Assembly: GCA_020026175.1 (NCBI GenBank)
Contig: JAHHQV010000074.1
Span: 1 to 9,647 of the forward strand
Direction of reading: 5' to 3'
DNA length: 9,647 bases
Source of the DNA: Phocaeicola sp.
Lineage (GTDB): Bacteria; Bacteroidota; Bacteroidia; Bacteroidales; Bacteroidaceae
Below the pieces are notes generated by a model. It was not told where the DNA came from. It searched no databases and was given only the letters and a program-made list of their open reading frames with translations. Numbering within the stretch: position 1 is the first letter of the stretch; the number at the start of each line of letters is the position of its first letter. Positions 1 through 5,796 of the stretch are shown one piece after another. The position numbers and the translations under genes are program-made.

Positions 1-36
1 AACAGACTTTAGGTTTAACGTAAAAAATAGTCAACC

Positions 37-43
37 TTTTTTA
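37..43 (+). other. T TTT TTA slippery-type heptamer / T6 tract at a frame change
   Basis: In the frame starting at position 2 the codons here are CCT TTT TTA GGC, then TAA at 47-49. The heptamer T TTT TTA is a classical -1 slippery sequence. A -1 shift enters AGG CTA AGA CAC, the frame that continues into the beta-propeller C-terminus ending at 423. A T7 version of the tract would also join the frames. Whether this is recoding, a mutation, phase variation or a read error cannot be decided from one sequence. Confidence 0.35.
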
Positions 44-81
44 GGCTAAGACACTTTGAAATATCGGAAGGTTCGGGAGAT

Positions 82-423
82 GTGATGCGCAAAATCTTGA
101 CGAACAATTATATCCGTTTTCTGTATGTATATGAAAACAGGGCTGCTTTAGCCGTGAAGTATTATATCCAAAAAGACTTATATTTGTCGGTTTATAACAA
201 GTCCTCGAGGCAGGTTGCCAATGTGAAAGCCGCTGCCGTTCAGGATGATTTGGGCTTGGGCGGTTTGTTTCCTATGCCAGTCGGTACTGATGGAGATAGA
301 TTGGTAGGCAGCCTTTCATTGCTTGATATGGAAGAGAAAAATATCTCTCCAGAGTTGAAAGTTTGTTTTAAGCAGGCAGATGAAGAAGGAAATCTGGTAT
401 TGGTATTTTATAATTTAAAATAA
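82..423 (+). CDS. C-terminal part of a six-bladed beta-propeller (BF3164/DUF4934-like) protein, 5' end missing
   Basis: The 113 readable residues look like the last blade of the Bacteroidetes six-bladed beta-propeller family, normally 350-400-residue lipoproteins of unknown function. Family-like traits are the YLSVYNKSSRQV strand pair (residues 35-46), the GGLFPMPVGTDGDRLVG stretch and the closing EEGNLVLVFYNLK, which resembles the typical end of the family. The GTG/ATG pair at 82-87 is probably not a true start: the same frame is open back to position 31 (RLRHFEISEGSG precedes it) and no ribosome-binding site is visible. Another frame is open over 2-46 and reads TDFRFNVKNSQPF up to a T6 tract, so one base change or a -1 shift there would join both parts. 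The gene may therefore be a pseudogene, phase-variable or frameshifted. The family call is from remembered similarity; stops at TAA 421-423. Confidence 0.6.
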   Translation: MMRKILTNNYIRFLYVYENRAALAVKYYIQKDLYLSVYNKSSRQVANVKAAAVQDDLGLGGLFPMPVGTDGDRLVGSLSLLDMEEKNISPELKVCFKQADEEGNLVLVFYNLK

Positions 424-468
424 GAACAGAGCCAAAACTCGGATTTATATCAAATTTAGTATAAACCT

Positions 469-489
469 GTCCTACTTTATGTGTAGGAC
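469..489 (+). promoter_or_regulatory. Perfect 7-bp hairpin / palindrome in front of buk
   Basis: GTCCTAC (469-475) and GTAGGAC (483-489) are exact inverted repeats with a 7-nt loop, extendable by one T-G pair. The site ends 15 nt before the buk start codon and 45 nt after the previous stop. No T run follows, so a standard terminator is unlikely. It could be an operator or a 5' UTR stem that affects buk translation. I see no convincing TAnnTTTG promoter between 424 and 504. Confidence 0.45.
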
Positions 490-504
490 GCTTAATATTT
501 ATGT

Positions 505-1575
505 ATGAAAATACTTGTAATAAATCCCGGCTCTACATCCACTAAGTTGGCTGTATATGAAAATGAAGTTAGGATATGGAGTGCCAACATATCACATTCT
601 ATTGAAGATTTGTCTGTATATAAAGATGTGAATGAACAATTCTGTTTCCGTAAAAGACTCATTGTTGATACATTGAAGAAGAATGGCATACAAATGGATT
701 TTTCTGCTGTGATAGGCAGGGGAGGAGTTTTGAAACCAACCACGGGTGGTGTGTATGAGATATGTGGCAGAATAATTGATGATTTGAAGAATTCTCATCT
801 GAAACATGCATCCAATCTTGCAGCACCTATTTCGCTTGATATAGCTGCAATTTCGGGTAATGGATGTAAAGCTTATATTGCCGACCCGGCTGTAACTGAT
901 GAACTTTGCGATGTGGCAAGAATTTCGGGCATACCGGAACTGCCGAGAATATCTGTATTGCATGCCCTCAACAGCCGTGCGGTGGCTCGTAAGCATGCTT
1001 CGGAAACAGGCCGGAAGTACGAAGAGATGAATTTCATTGTAGTACATATGGGTGGAGGTATATCTGTAAGTGCTCATGCTTACGGAAGGATTGTAGATGT
1101 AAACAATGCATTGAACGGTGAAGGTCCTTTCAGTCCCGAACGTGCAGGTACACTGCCTGCATCGCAGCTTGTAGACATGTGTTTTGGCGGTAAATACTCA
1201 AAAGATGAAATTCAGAAGATGATTTGCGGGCGTGGCGGGCTTTATGCCCATCTCGCCACTACCGACGTAAAGAAGGTGGTTGGGAACATTGAATCAGGCG
1301 ATATGAAAAGTAAGTTGGTTCTTGATTCCATGATTTACTCTATATCCAAATATATCGGTTGTATGCACATAGCCTTAAAGCAGAAGACAGATGCCATTAT
1401 ATTGACAGGTGGTATAGCTTATAGTAAATATGTTATTGATGGTCTGAAAGAATGGATTGAAGGTCTGGCTCCTATAGTAGTGATACCAGGGGAAGATGAA
1501 ATGGAGGCACTTGGTATGAATGCTTTGCGGGCTCTTAGAGGAGAATTGCCATTGCAGGAATATAATCCTGACTGA
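505..1575 (+). CDS. buk: Butyrate kinase
   Basis: Cytosolic ASKHA-superfamily acyl kinase that interconverts butyryl phosphate plus ADP and butyrate plus ATP, the substrate-level phosphorylation step of butyrate or branched-chain acid formation; isobutyrate is also possible. The 356 residues match the usual family length. Visible motifs: phosphate-1 loop NPGSTSTKLAVYE (7-19), GRGGVLKPTTGGVY (71-84), HALNSRAVARKHA (153-165), HMGGGISVSAHAYGRIVDVNNA (from 181), NGEGPFSPERAG (204-215) and the adenosine-side LTGGIAYSKYV (300-310). An ATG at 501 is in another frame; 505 gives the conserved MKILVINPGS start. Butyrate kinase is often paired with phosphate butyryltransferase (ptb), but here a beta-propeller remnant lies upstream and an unrelated metal cluster downstream, so its partner must be elsewhere or off the left edge. 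No frame damage is seen. Confidence 0.95.
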   Translation: MKILVINPGSTSTKLAVYENEVRIWSANISHSIEDLSVYKDVNEQFCFRKRLIVDTLKKNGIQMDFSAVIGRGGVLKPTTGGVYEICGRIIDDLKNSHLKHASNLAAPISLDIAAISGNGCKAYIADPAVTDELCDVARISGIPELPRISVLHALNSRAVARKHASETGRKYEEMNFIVVHMGGGISVSAHAYGRIVDVNNALNGEGPFSPERAGTLPASQLVDMCFGGKYSKDEIQKMICGRGGLYAHLATTDVKKVVGNIESGDMKSKLVLDSMIYSISKYIGCMHIALKQKTDAIILTGGIAYSKYVIDGLKEWIEGLAPIVVIPGEDEMEALGMNALRALRGELPLQEYNPD

Positions 1576-1606
1576 TGTGGGATGTTTTTTTGGGGAATGA
1601 TAGGGT

Positions 1607-1637
1607 GATATACTGGTGGCAAGTCAGTAGGTATATC
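1607..1637 (+). terminator. Weak hairpin after buk, possible transcript end
   Basis: GATATAC (1607-1613) and GTATATC (1631-1637) are exact inverted repeats with a 17-nt loop that holds TG/CA complements. Only TTA follows, so it lacks the T run of a good intrinsic terminator. A T7 run lies earlier, just after the buk stop. Apart from this I see nothing in 1576-1728. Confidence 0.2.
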
Positions 1638-1728
1638 TTAAGGTGAAGGTTGTATTTGTACTCTGATTATGTTTTTTCTTTGTTTTGTATAAAATTGCAC
1701 AAATTACGCACAATATGAATATCCATAA

Positions 1729-1759
1729 TTTGTTTTTGGTTGTTTTTTATTTAACTTTG
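1729..1759 (+). promoter_or_regulatory. Bacteroidetes-type promoter for the cysteine-rich protein
   Basis: A -33 TTTG (1729-1732), a 19-bp spacer and a -7 TAACTTTG (1752-1759, matching TAnnTTTG) form a near-ideal Bacteroidetes sigma-ABfr promoter. The -7 element ends only 7 bp before the ATG at 1767, so the transcript would start at or next to the start codon. Confidence 0.75.
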
Positions 1760-1766
1760 CAACCGA

Positions 1767-2201
1767 ATGAAGAGTCTTAGATACATATTTGTATTTTTGC
1801 TTGCACTTTTGGTGTTTACATTTGGTGCTGGTAGTATAGTTGTACATGTTTGTTCTGTATATTGTAAGATAAACGTGTGCAATAATTCTGTACCGGCTTG
1901 TGAAAAACATTCCGATAGAGATTTTTGCTATGATTTTAATTCAGGTTGCGAAAAAAGTGTTTGCAGCTTGGATGAAGAATGCTCTTGCTTGAATCTTTCG
2001 TATAATATAGATTTTTATAAATATTCTCAAGATGAAAATCCTGTCTGTAAAGCACAGATGGTGATGGATGTCTTGGAGATTTTTTCTTGTTATCTTTTAC
2101 GTACAAGGACTGATTCTTTGAGTGAAACAGCCATAGATATGCCTCCTTTGCAATGGAGTGGCCGTAAACTGTTGGCTATGAATTCTGTCCTTATAATTTA
2201 G
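1767..2201 (+). CDS. Small secreted cysteine-rich protein (HYC_CC_PP-like) of the metal cluster
   Basis: A 144-residue protein with an N-terminal hydrophobic segment (residues 6-26) after MKSLRY, either a signal peptide or a membrane anchor. It holds 11 cysteines (29, 33, 38, 45, 54, 61, 66, 72, 74, 94, 108), two histidines (27, 48) and a PP pair (126-127). The order H-x-C after the hydrophobic segment, a cysteine cluster (CSC, 72-74) and a late PP resembles the small Bacteroidetes HYC_CC_PP family, often found beside TonB receptors and metal genes; this match is from memory and not exact. Cysteine richness and the downstream receptor and HMA protein suggest envelope metal binding, perhaps copper, but function is unknown. 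The start is set by the signal-like N-terminus and lies 7 bp after the -7 element, implying leaderless translation. A terminator-like hairpin separates it from the receptor gene. Confidence 0.7.
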   Translation: MKSLRYIFVFLLALLVFTFGAGSIVVHVCSVYCKINVCNNSVPACEKHSDRDFCYDFNSGCEKSVCSLDEECSCLNLSYNIDFYKYSQDENPVCKAQMVMDVLEIFSCYLLRTRTDSLSETAIDMPPLQWSGRKLLAMNSVLII

Positions 2202-2224
2202 CTTGGATACATAATGTATAGAGT

Positions 2225-2260
2225 GCGGAGCGTATGGCATATTCGTTCCGTAGTTTTTTT
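2225..2260 (+). terminator. Intrinsic terminator or attenuator between the Cys-rich gene and the receptor gene
   Basis: CGGAGCG (2226-2232) pairs with CGTTCCG (2244-2250) with one G-U pair. A short TAT/ATA extension is possible inside. TAG and then seven T follow (2254-2260). It lies 24 nt after the stop of the Cys-rich gene and about 70 nt before the receptor start. It may end a short transcript or let only part of transcription through to the receptor. Confidence 0.6.
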
Positions 2261-2262
2261 AG

Positions 2263-2284
2263 TATAGCTATAATTGTAGCTATA
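2263..2284. promoter_or_regulatory. TATAGCTA-TAGCTATA inverted and direct repeat upstream of the receptor
   Basis: TATAGCTA (2263-2270) and TAGCTATA (2277-2284) are perfect 8-bp inverted repeats with a 6-nt centre. TAGCTATA also occurs at 2265-2272, giving a direct repeat with a 12-bp period. A near-consensus -7 box, TATGTTTT (2287-2294), follows directly but has no clear TTTG partner. The arrangement fits a regulator-binding site over a receptor promoter, or a small hairpin in a read-through leader. Confidence 0.4.
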
Positions 2285-2331
2285 TGTATGTTTTATGTAA
2301 TTACAATAAATGTATTCAACTTATTTTTTTT

Positions 2332-4563
2332 ATGAAATATATATCAATCTTATTTTCTTTGATAGCATTGCCTGTTATGGCTGCAAATACTCTTACAGGA
2401 ACTGTGAAAGACAGCAATAACGAACCCATACCTGGAGCCAACCTTGTTTGGCTGAACACATCTAGCGGAGCTATTACTAATATTAACGGTGAGTTTAAGA
2501 TAGACCGCCCTTCTAAGTCTGATAAGCTTGTAGTTAGTTTTATAGGCTATAACACTGATACAATAAGCGTATCGTCATATCAGGAATATATAGATATCGT
2601 ATTGAATGAAGGAGTTCAGCTTCAGGAGGTGAATGTAGTTGGCCGAAAGTTAGGCTTTCAGAAACTGAGAAACAGTGTGTCTAATGCAGATTTGATAAAC
2701 TCGGACGAACTCTGTAGAGCGGCATGTTGTAATTTGGGCGAAAGTTTTGTTACAAATCCTTCGGTAGATGTAAACTATTCTGATGCGGCAACAGGTGCCA
2801 AGCAAATCAAACTTCTAGGACTTTCGGGTACATATGTTCAAATGATGACCGAAAATATTCCTAATTTCAGAGGTGCCTCGGCTCCCTATGGACTTGGTTA
2901 TGTGCCGGGGCCTTGGATGAACAGTATTCAGGTGAGCAAAGGAACTTCTTCTGTAAAGAACGGATATGAAGCTCTTACAGGACAAATCAATATCGAGTTC
3001 AAGAAACCTCATGAGGAAGAAGCAGACTGGGTGTTTGCCAATCTTTTTGCCAGTACCTCAAATCGTTATGAAGCTAATGCCGATGCTTCTGTAAAGTTGT
3101 CGGACAAGTGGAGTACGATGCTTTTTGCTCATTATGAAAATGAAACTAAGGCGCACGATTCTGATGATGATGGTTTTGCTGATATTCCGCGTGTGGAACA
3201 ATATAATCTGTTTAACAGATGGGCATACATGGGAGATAAGTATGTTTTCCAGGCTGGTGTTAAGTTCCTTAACGAAGATCGTTCTAGTGGACAGGTGTCG
3301 CATGGTGGAAAAACACTGGCTGACCCATATATCATTGATATGAAAACAAACAGATATGAAGCATTCATCAAACAAGCATACATATTCAATAAAGAACATA
3401 ATACAAATATAGCTTTGATTACTTCGGGAACTATTCACGATATGGATGCTATATATGGCAAAAAACTGTATAATGTTGACCAGCAGAATGCATATGCTTC
3501 ACTTCTGTTTGAGACAGAGTTTACTGCCCAACATTCAATATCAGCCGGTTTGAGCTTGAACTATGACAGATATGACCAGAAATATCGTCTTACAAATATC
3601 GAGTCGGACGGACTACTTCCGGAACTGGAGAAAGAGACGGTAAGCGGTGCTTATGCACAGTATACGTATATGCCAAGTGACAAGTTTACTTTTATGGCAG
3701 GTGTACGTGGTGATTACAGCAGTATATACGGATATTTTGTGACTCCAAGAGCAAATGTGCGCTATGCACCAAACGAATATATCAATTTCCGTGCCTCTGC
3801 GGGTAAGGGATACCGCACAAATCATATATTGGCAGAAAACAGCTATATGCTTGCCAGCAACCGTAAGGTTAATATCGCCGATAATCTGGATCAAGAGTCT
3901 GCATGGAATTATGGTATAAGTGTGGCGTCGTATATACCGTTGTTTGGAAAAACACTTAATATCAATGCAGAATATTATTATACAGATTTCCAGAATCAGT
4001 TGATAGTGGATATGGAGACAGATGCACATACCATATCATTTACAAACCTTGACGGACGTTCTTATTCTCAGGTGTTCCAGATAGAAGCCAGTTATCCTTT
4101 CTTTGAAGGATTCAACCTTACTGCTGCATGGCGTTATGCAGATGTGAAACAGACTATAAACGGAATAATGTATGAGAAGGCTCTTACTGGAAAGTATAAG
4201 GGACTTCTTACGGCTTCTTATAAGACTCCTTTGGGTAAATGGCAGTTTGATGGTACATTGCAGTTGAACGGTGGAGGCCGTATGCCTACACCTCCTACAG
4301 AAGAACAAGTGGCAAATGGTTATTTGTCGTGGAATAAGAGATATAAAGGATTCGAACAACTTAGCTTTCAGGTGACAAGATTCTTCAGAAACTGGTCTGT
4401 GTATATAGGTGGTGAGAATCTTACCAATTTCAAACAGAAAAATGCCATAATAGGAGCAGACAGTCCTTGGAGTGAAAATTTTGATGCTTCAATGGTTTGG
4501 GGGCCTATGCATGGTGCTAAAGGATATATAGGATTGAGATATAATTTACCAAGAAATTTATAA
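2332..4563 (+). CDS. TonB-dependent outer membrane receptor, probably for copper or another metal complex
   Basis: Outer membrane beta-barrel that imports a bound substrate with TonB-ExbBD energy. I chose ATG 2332 over ATG 2284 because it opens a signal peptide, MKYISILFSLIALPVMA (1-17); 743 residues result. Order: carboxypeptidase-D-like regulatory domain (about 20-93: LTGTVKDSNNEPIPGANLVW, FIGYNTDTISV), TonB-box-like LQEVNVVG (97-104), plug (about 110-225, with KQIKLLGLSGTYVQMM, ENIPNFRG, IQVSKGTSSVKNGYEALTGQ), then a barrel ending GPMHGAKGYIGLRYNL. The plug motif LCRAACCNLGESF, with C128, C132 and C133, recurs in relatives as I recall and could bind a soft metal. A DSDDDGFADIP loop follows the first barrel strands. 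An HMA-domain gene starts 16 nt downstream, so the two are likely co-transcribed. The metal is inferred from neighbours only. No SusD partner is present, which argues against glycan uptake. Confidence 0.9.
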   Translation: MKYISILFSLIALPVMAANTLTGTVKDSNNEPIPGANLVWLNTSSGAITNINGEFKIDRPSKSDKLVVSFIGYNTDTISVSSYQEYIDIVLNEGVQLQEVNVVGRKLGFQKLRNSVSNADLINSDELCRAACCNLGESFVTNPSVDVNYSDAATGAKQIKLLGLSGTYVQMMTENIPNFRGASAPYGLGYVPGPWMNSIQVSKGTSSVKNGYEALTGQINIEFKKPHEEEADWVFANLFASTSNRYEANADASVKLSDKWSTMLFAHYENETKAHDSDDDGFADIPRVEQYNLFNRWAYMGDKYVFQAGVKFLNEDRSSGQVSHGGKTLADPYIIDMKTNRYEAFIKQAYIFNKEHNTNIALITSGTIHDMDAIYGKKLYNVDQQNAYASLLFETEFTAQHSISAGLSLNYDRYDQKYRLTNIESDGLLPELEKETVSGAYAQYTYMPSDKFTFMAGVRGDYSSIYGYFVTPRANVRYAPNEYINFRASAGKGYRTNHILAENSYMLASNRKVNIADNLDQESAWNYGISVASYIPLFGKTLNINAEYYYTDFQNQLIVDMETDAHTISFTNLDGRSYSQVFQIEASYPFFEGFNLTAAWRYADVKQTINGIMYEKALTGKYKGLLTASYKTPLGKWQFDGTLQLNGGGRMPTPPTEEQVANGYLSWNKRYKGFEQLSFQVTRFFRNWSVYIGGENLTNFKQKNAIIGADSPWSENFDASMVWGPMHGAKGYIGLRYNLPRNL

Positions 4564-4579
4564 TTAAAACATTGTACGT

Positions 4580-4882
4580 ATGAAAAAGACTTTATTTGTG
4601 GCTGTAATGGCTATGTTTGTATGCGGTGTACAGTTGTCGGCAAAAGAACTTCACAAAATTGTTTTCAAGGTAGTACAGATGGAGTGTGGCAACTGTGAAA
4701 ACAAGGTTAAAAAGAATATCTCCTTTGAAAAGGGAGTGGAAAGACTGGAAACAGATTTAAAGACACGCACAGTAACAGTTACATATGATGCTGATAAAAC
4801 AGATATCAAGAAACTGAAAGAAGGGTTTGCTAAGTTTAAATACGAAGCAAAAGTAATCAGTGATGTTGAGTTGAAAAAGTGA
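4580..4882 (+). CDS. Secreted heavy-metal-associated (HMA) domain protein, copper-chaperone-like
   Basis: A 100-residue protein with a signal peptide (MKKTLFVAVMAMFVCGVQLSA, residues 1-21) and one HMA domain (about 25-95). The metal site MECGNC (34-39) is the MxCxxC loop of Atx1/CopZ-like chaperones, with C36 and C39 as ligands for Cu(I) or another soft ion. The rest follows the family ferredoxin-like fold (GVERLETDLKTRTVTVTYDADKT), but export to the periplasm is unlike cytosolic CopZ. C15 lies in the signal sequence and is not followed by a lipobox pattern. It begins 16 nt after the receptor stop and is probably in the same mRNA. It may accept metal that the receptor brings in, or buffer periplasmic metal. 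Which metal is unknown. Confidence 0.88.
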   Translation: MKKTLFVAVMAMFVCGVQLSAKELHKIVFKVVQMECGNCENKVKKNISFEKGVERLETDLKTRTVTVTYDADKTDIKKLKEGFAKFKYEAKVISDVELKK

Positions 4883-4941
4883 TTGTTTTTAAACAACTCT
4901 TCTGGTAAGAAGGCTTGTGTTTTTGCAATTTGATTAGATGA

Positions 4942-4998
4942 AATCAGAAATAGCCATATGGCTATTTTAAAGACTTTAGTATATGGCTGTTTCTGATT
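4942..4998 (+). terminator. Long inverted repeat after the HMA gene, likely transcript end
   Basis: Arms 4942-4959 and 4981-4998 pair over 18 positions with one G-U pair (AATCAGAAATAGCCATAT on the left). The loop is 21 nt. The left arm also overlaps a perfect 16-bp palindrome, ATAGCCATATGGCTAT (4950-4965), followed by TTTT, so two exclusive folds exist. No strong T run follows the large stem. Its position 59 nt after the HMA stop and before the tRNA promoter fits a terminator or an mRNA 3' stabilising stem. Confidence 0.5.
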
Positions 4999-5077
4999 GA
5001 AAATGATGAGATAATAATGTCTTATAGCTTATTATAGAATAAAGACTTAAATATTATAAGAAAAATCTTCTAAAAGT

Positions 5078-5109
5078 TTTGGCATTTAGAAAAAAACTTC
5101 ATACCTTTG
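5078..5109 (+). promoter_or_regulatory. Promoter of tRNA-Glu and rpsT
   Basis: A -33 TTTG (5078-5081), a 20-bp spacer and a -7 TACCTTTG (5102-5109) fit the Bacteroidetes consensus. The -7 box plus following leader (TACCTTTGC..CGCAATCGGG) is nearly the same as that of tRNA-Lys at 8725-8746. Confidence 0.75.
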
Positions 5110-5119
5110 CATCCGCAAT

Positions 5120-5157
5120 CGGGAATAAAATCCCGTTTTTATATCGGAGTTCCGATA
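5120..5157 (+). promoter_or_regulatory. Two hairpins in the tRNA-Glu leader, one attenuator-like
   Basis: CGGGA (5120-5124) pairs with TCCCG (5131-5135) and is followed at once by five T (5136-5140), the form of a small terminator. Directly after it TATCGGA (5142-5148) and TCCGATA (5151-5157) are exact 7-bp inverted repeats with a 2-nt centre. Both lie between promoter and tRNA. They could damp read-through or serve as processing sites for the tRNA 5' leader. Confidence 0.4.
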
Positions 5158-5164
5158 ATAGGAT

Positions 5165-5236
5165 GGCCCGTTCGTCTATCGGTTAGGACGCAAGATTTTC
5201 ATTCTTGAAAGGGGGGTTCGATTCCCCCACGGGCTA
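5165..5236 (+). tRNA. tRNA-Glu (anticodon TTC)
   Basis: All arms fold. Acceptor GGCCCGT (5165-5171) pairs with ACGGGCT (5229-5235) with one G-U end pair, and A5236 is the discriminator. The anticodon stem is CAAGA/TCTTG (5191-5195, 5203-5207) around loop TTTTCAT, with TTC at 5198-5200. The T arm is GGGGG-TTCGATT-CCCCC. CCA is not encoded. The 72-nt gene lies 42 nt before rpsT, probably in one transcript that is cut by tRNA processing. Confidence 0.96.
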
Positions 5237-5278
5237 CATAATAAACAAAATCACGAACAATATTAAAGATTAGTCGAG

Positions 5279-5533
5279 ATGGCAAATCACAAATCATCTA
5301 TCAAAAGAATCAGACAGGAAGAGAAGAGAAGACTTCACAACAGATATTATGCTAAAACAATGCGTAATGCAGTGAAGAAACTTCGTGGAACAACAGACAA
5401 GGCAGAAGCTGTTGTATTGTATCCAAAAGTACAGAAAATGTTGGATAAGTTAGCTAAAGTTAACATTATCCACAAGAACAAGGCTGCTAACTTGAAGTCT
5501 AAATTGGCTGCTCATATAGCTAAGATAGCTTAA
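5279..5533 (+). CDS. rpsT: 30S ribosomal protein S20
   Basis: Binds 16S rRNA early in assembly of the 30S subunit body. The 84 residues match the family length and its all-helical, lysine- and arginine-rich make-up: MANHKSSIKRIRQEEKRRLHNR at the start (known S20 signature), then SxxK-type KTMRNAVKKL and the closing IHKNKAANLKSKLAAHIAKI. There is no promoter of its own in the 42 nt after tRNA-Glu, so expression is likely from the tRNA promoter at 5078-5109. A good intrinsic terminator follows 27 nt after the stop. Intact. Confidence 0.97.
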   Translation: MANHKSSIKRIRQEEKRRLHNRYYAKTMRNAVKKLRGTTDKAEAVVLYPKVQKMLDKLAKVNIIHKNKAANLKSKLAAHIAKIA

Positions 5534-5559
5534 TGTTAGTTCCTCTAACAGAAGATATT

Positions 5560-5585
5560 AAGGTCGGGTTAAATCTCGACCTTTT
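5560..5585 (+). terminator. rpsT intrinsic terminator
   Basis: AAGGTCG (5560-5566) pairs with CGACCTT (5577-5583) around a 10-nt loop and runs into TTTT (5582-5585). It lies 27 nt after the rpsT stop. A smaller stem, GTTAG/CTAAC (5535-5549), precedes it. Confidence 0.75.
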
Positions 5586-5669
5586 GTCGTTTATATTCCT
5601 TTGTTTCTACGGAATATTGGTTGTTATTGTGTGTGATGATCAGGAAAGAACGATATGAACTGTTATGAA

Positions 5670-5752
5670 AAAAGAGCCGCATAAAACTCATCGTGCTTCA
5701 TATTGTTAATACAATATGAAGCACGATGATAGAGTTTGTATGCGGCTCTTTT
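5670..5752 (-). terminator. Very long hairpin, likely bidirectional terminator between converging genes
   Basis: Arms pair in three blocks: 5670-5682 with 5740-5752 (13 bp), 5684-5689 with 5732-5737 (6 bp) and 5690-5706 with 5711-5727 (17 bp), 36 bp in all with a TAAT loop. A GATA bulge (5728-5731) is the main flaw. Six A on the left flank (5668-5673) give a T6 tail for minus-strand transcripts, and four T on the right (5749-5752) serve plus-strand ones. It is 44 nt beyond the lipoprotein stop codon. The remaining bases of 5586-5796 show nothing else. Confidence 0.7.
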
Positions 5753-5796
5753 GGGCTGTTTTACGGTCTAGTCCGACCTTATATGTAAACTTTCTG

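Noticed and set aside
592..1077. A 161-codon minus-strand frame
   Set aside because: It lies fully inside buk, which has clear family motifs; the peptide shows no domain features.
1704..1910. A 68-codon minus-strand frame
   Set aside because: It covers the promoter and signal sequence of the Cys-rich gene and looks like AT-rich chance coding.
2284..2331. Upstream in-frame ATG for the TonB receptor
   Set aside because: It would put 16 residues in front of an otherwise ideal signal peptide and overlaps the TAGCTATA repeat and the -7-like box.
3058..4359. Several minus-strand frames of 85-138 codons, with a short plus-strand one
   Set aside because: All lie within the TonB receptor gene and are shadows of its barrel-coding sequence.
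5237..5278. Riboswitch or S20 autoregulatory leader between tRNA-Glu and rpsT
   Set aside because: The 42 nt are AT-rich without a stable stem, so there is no support.
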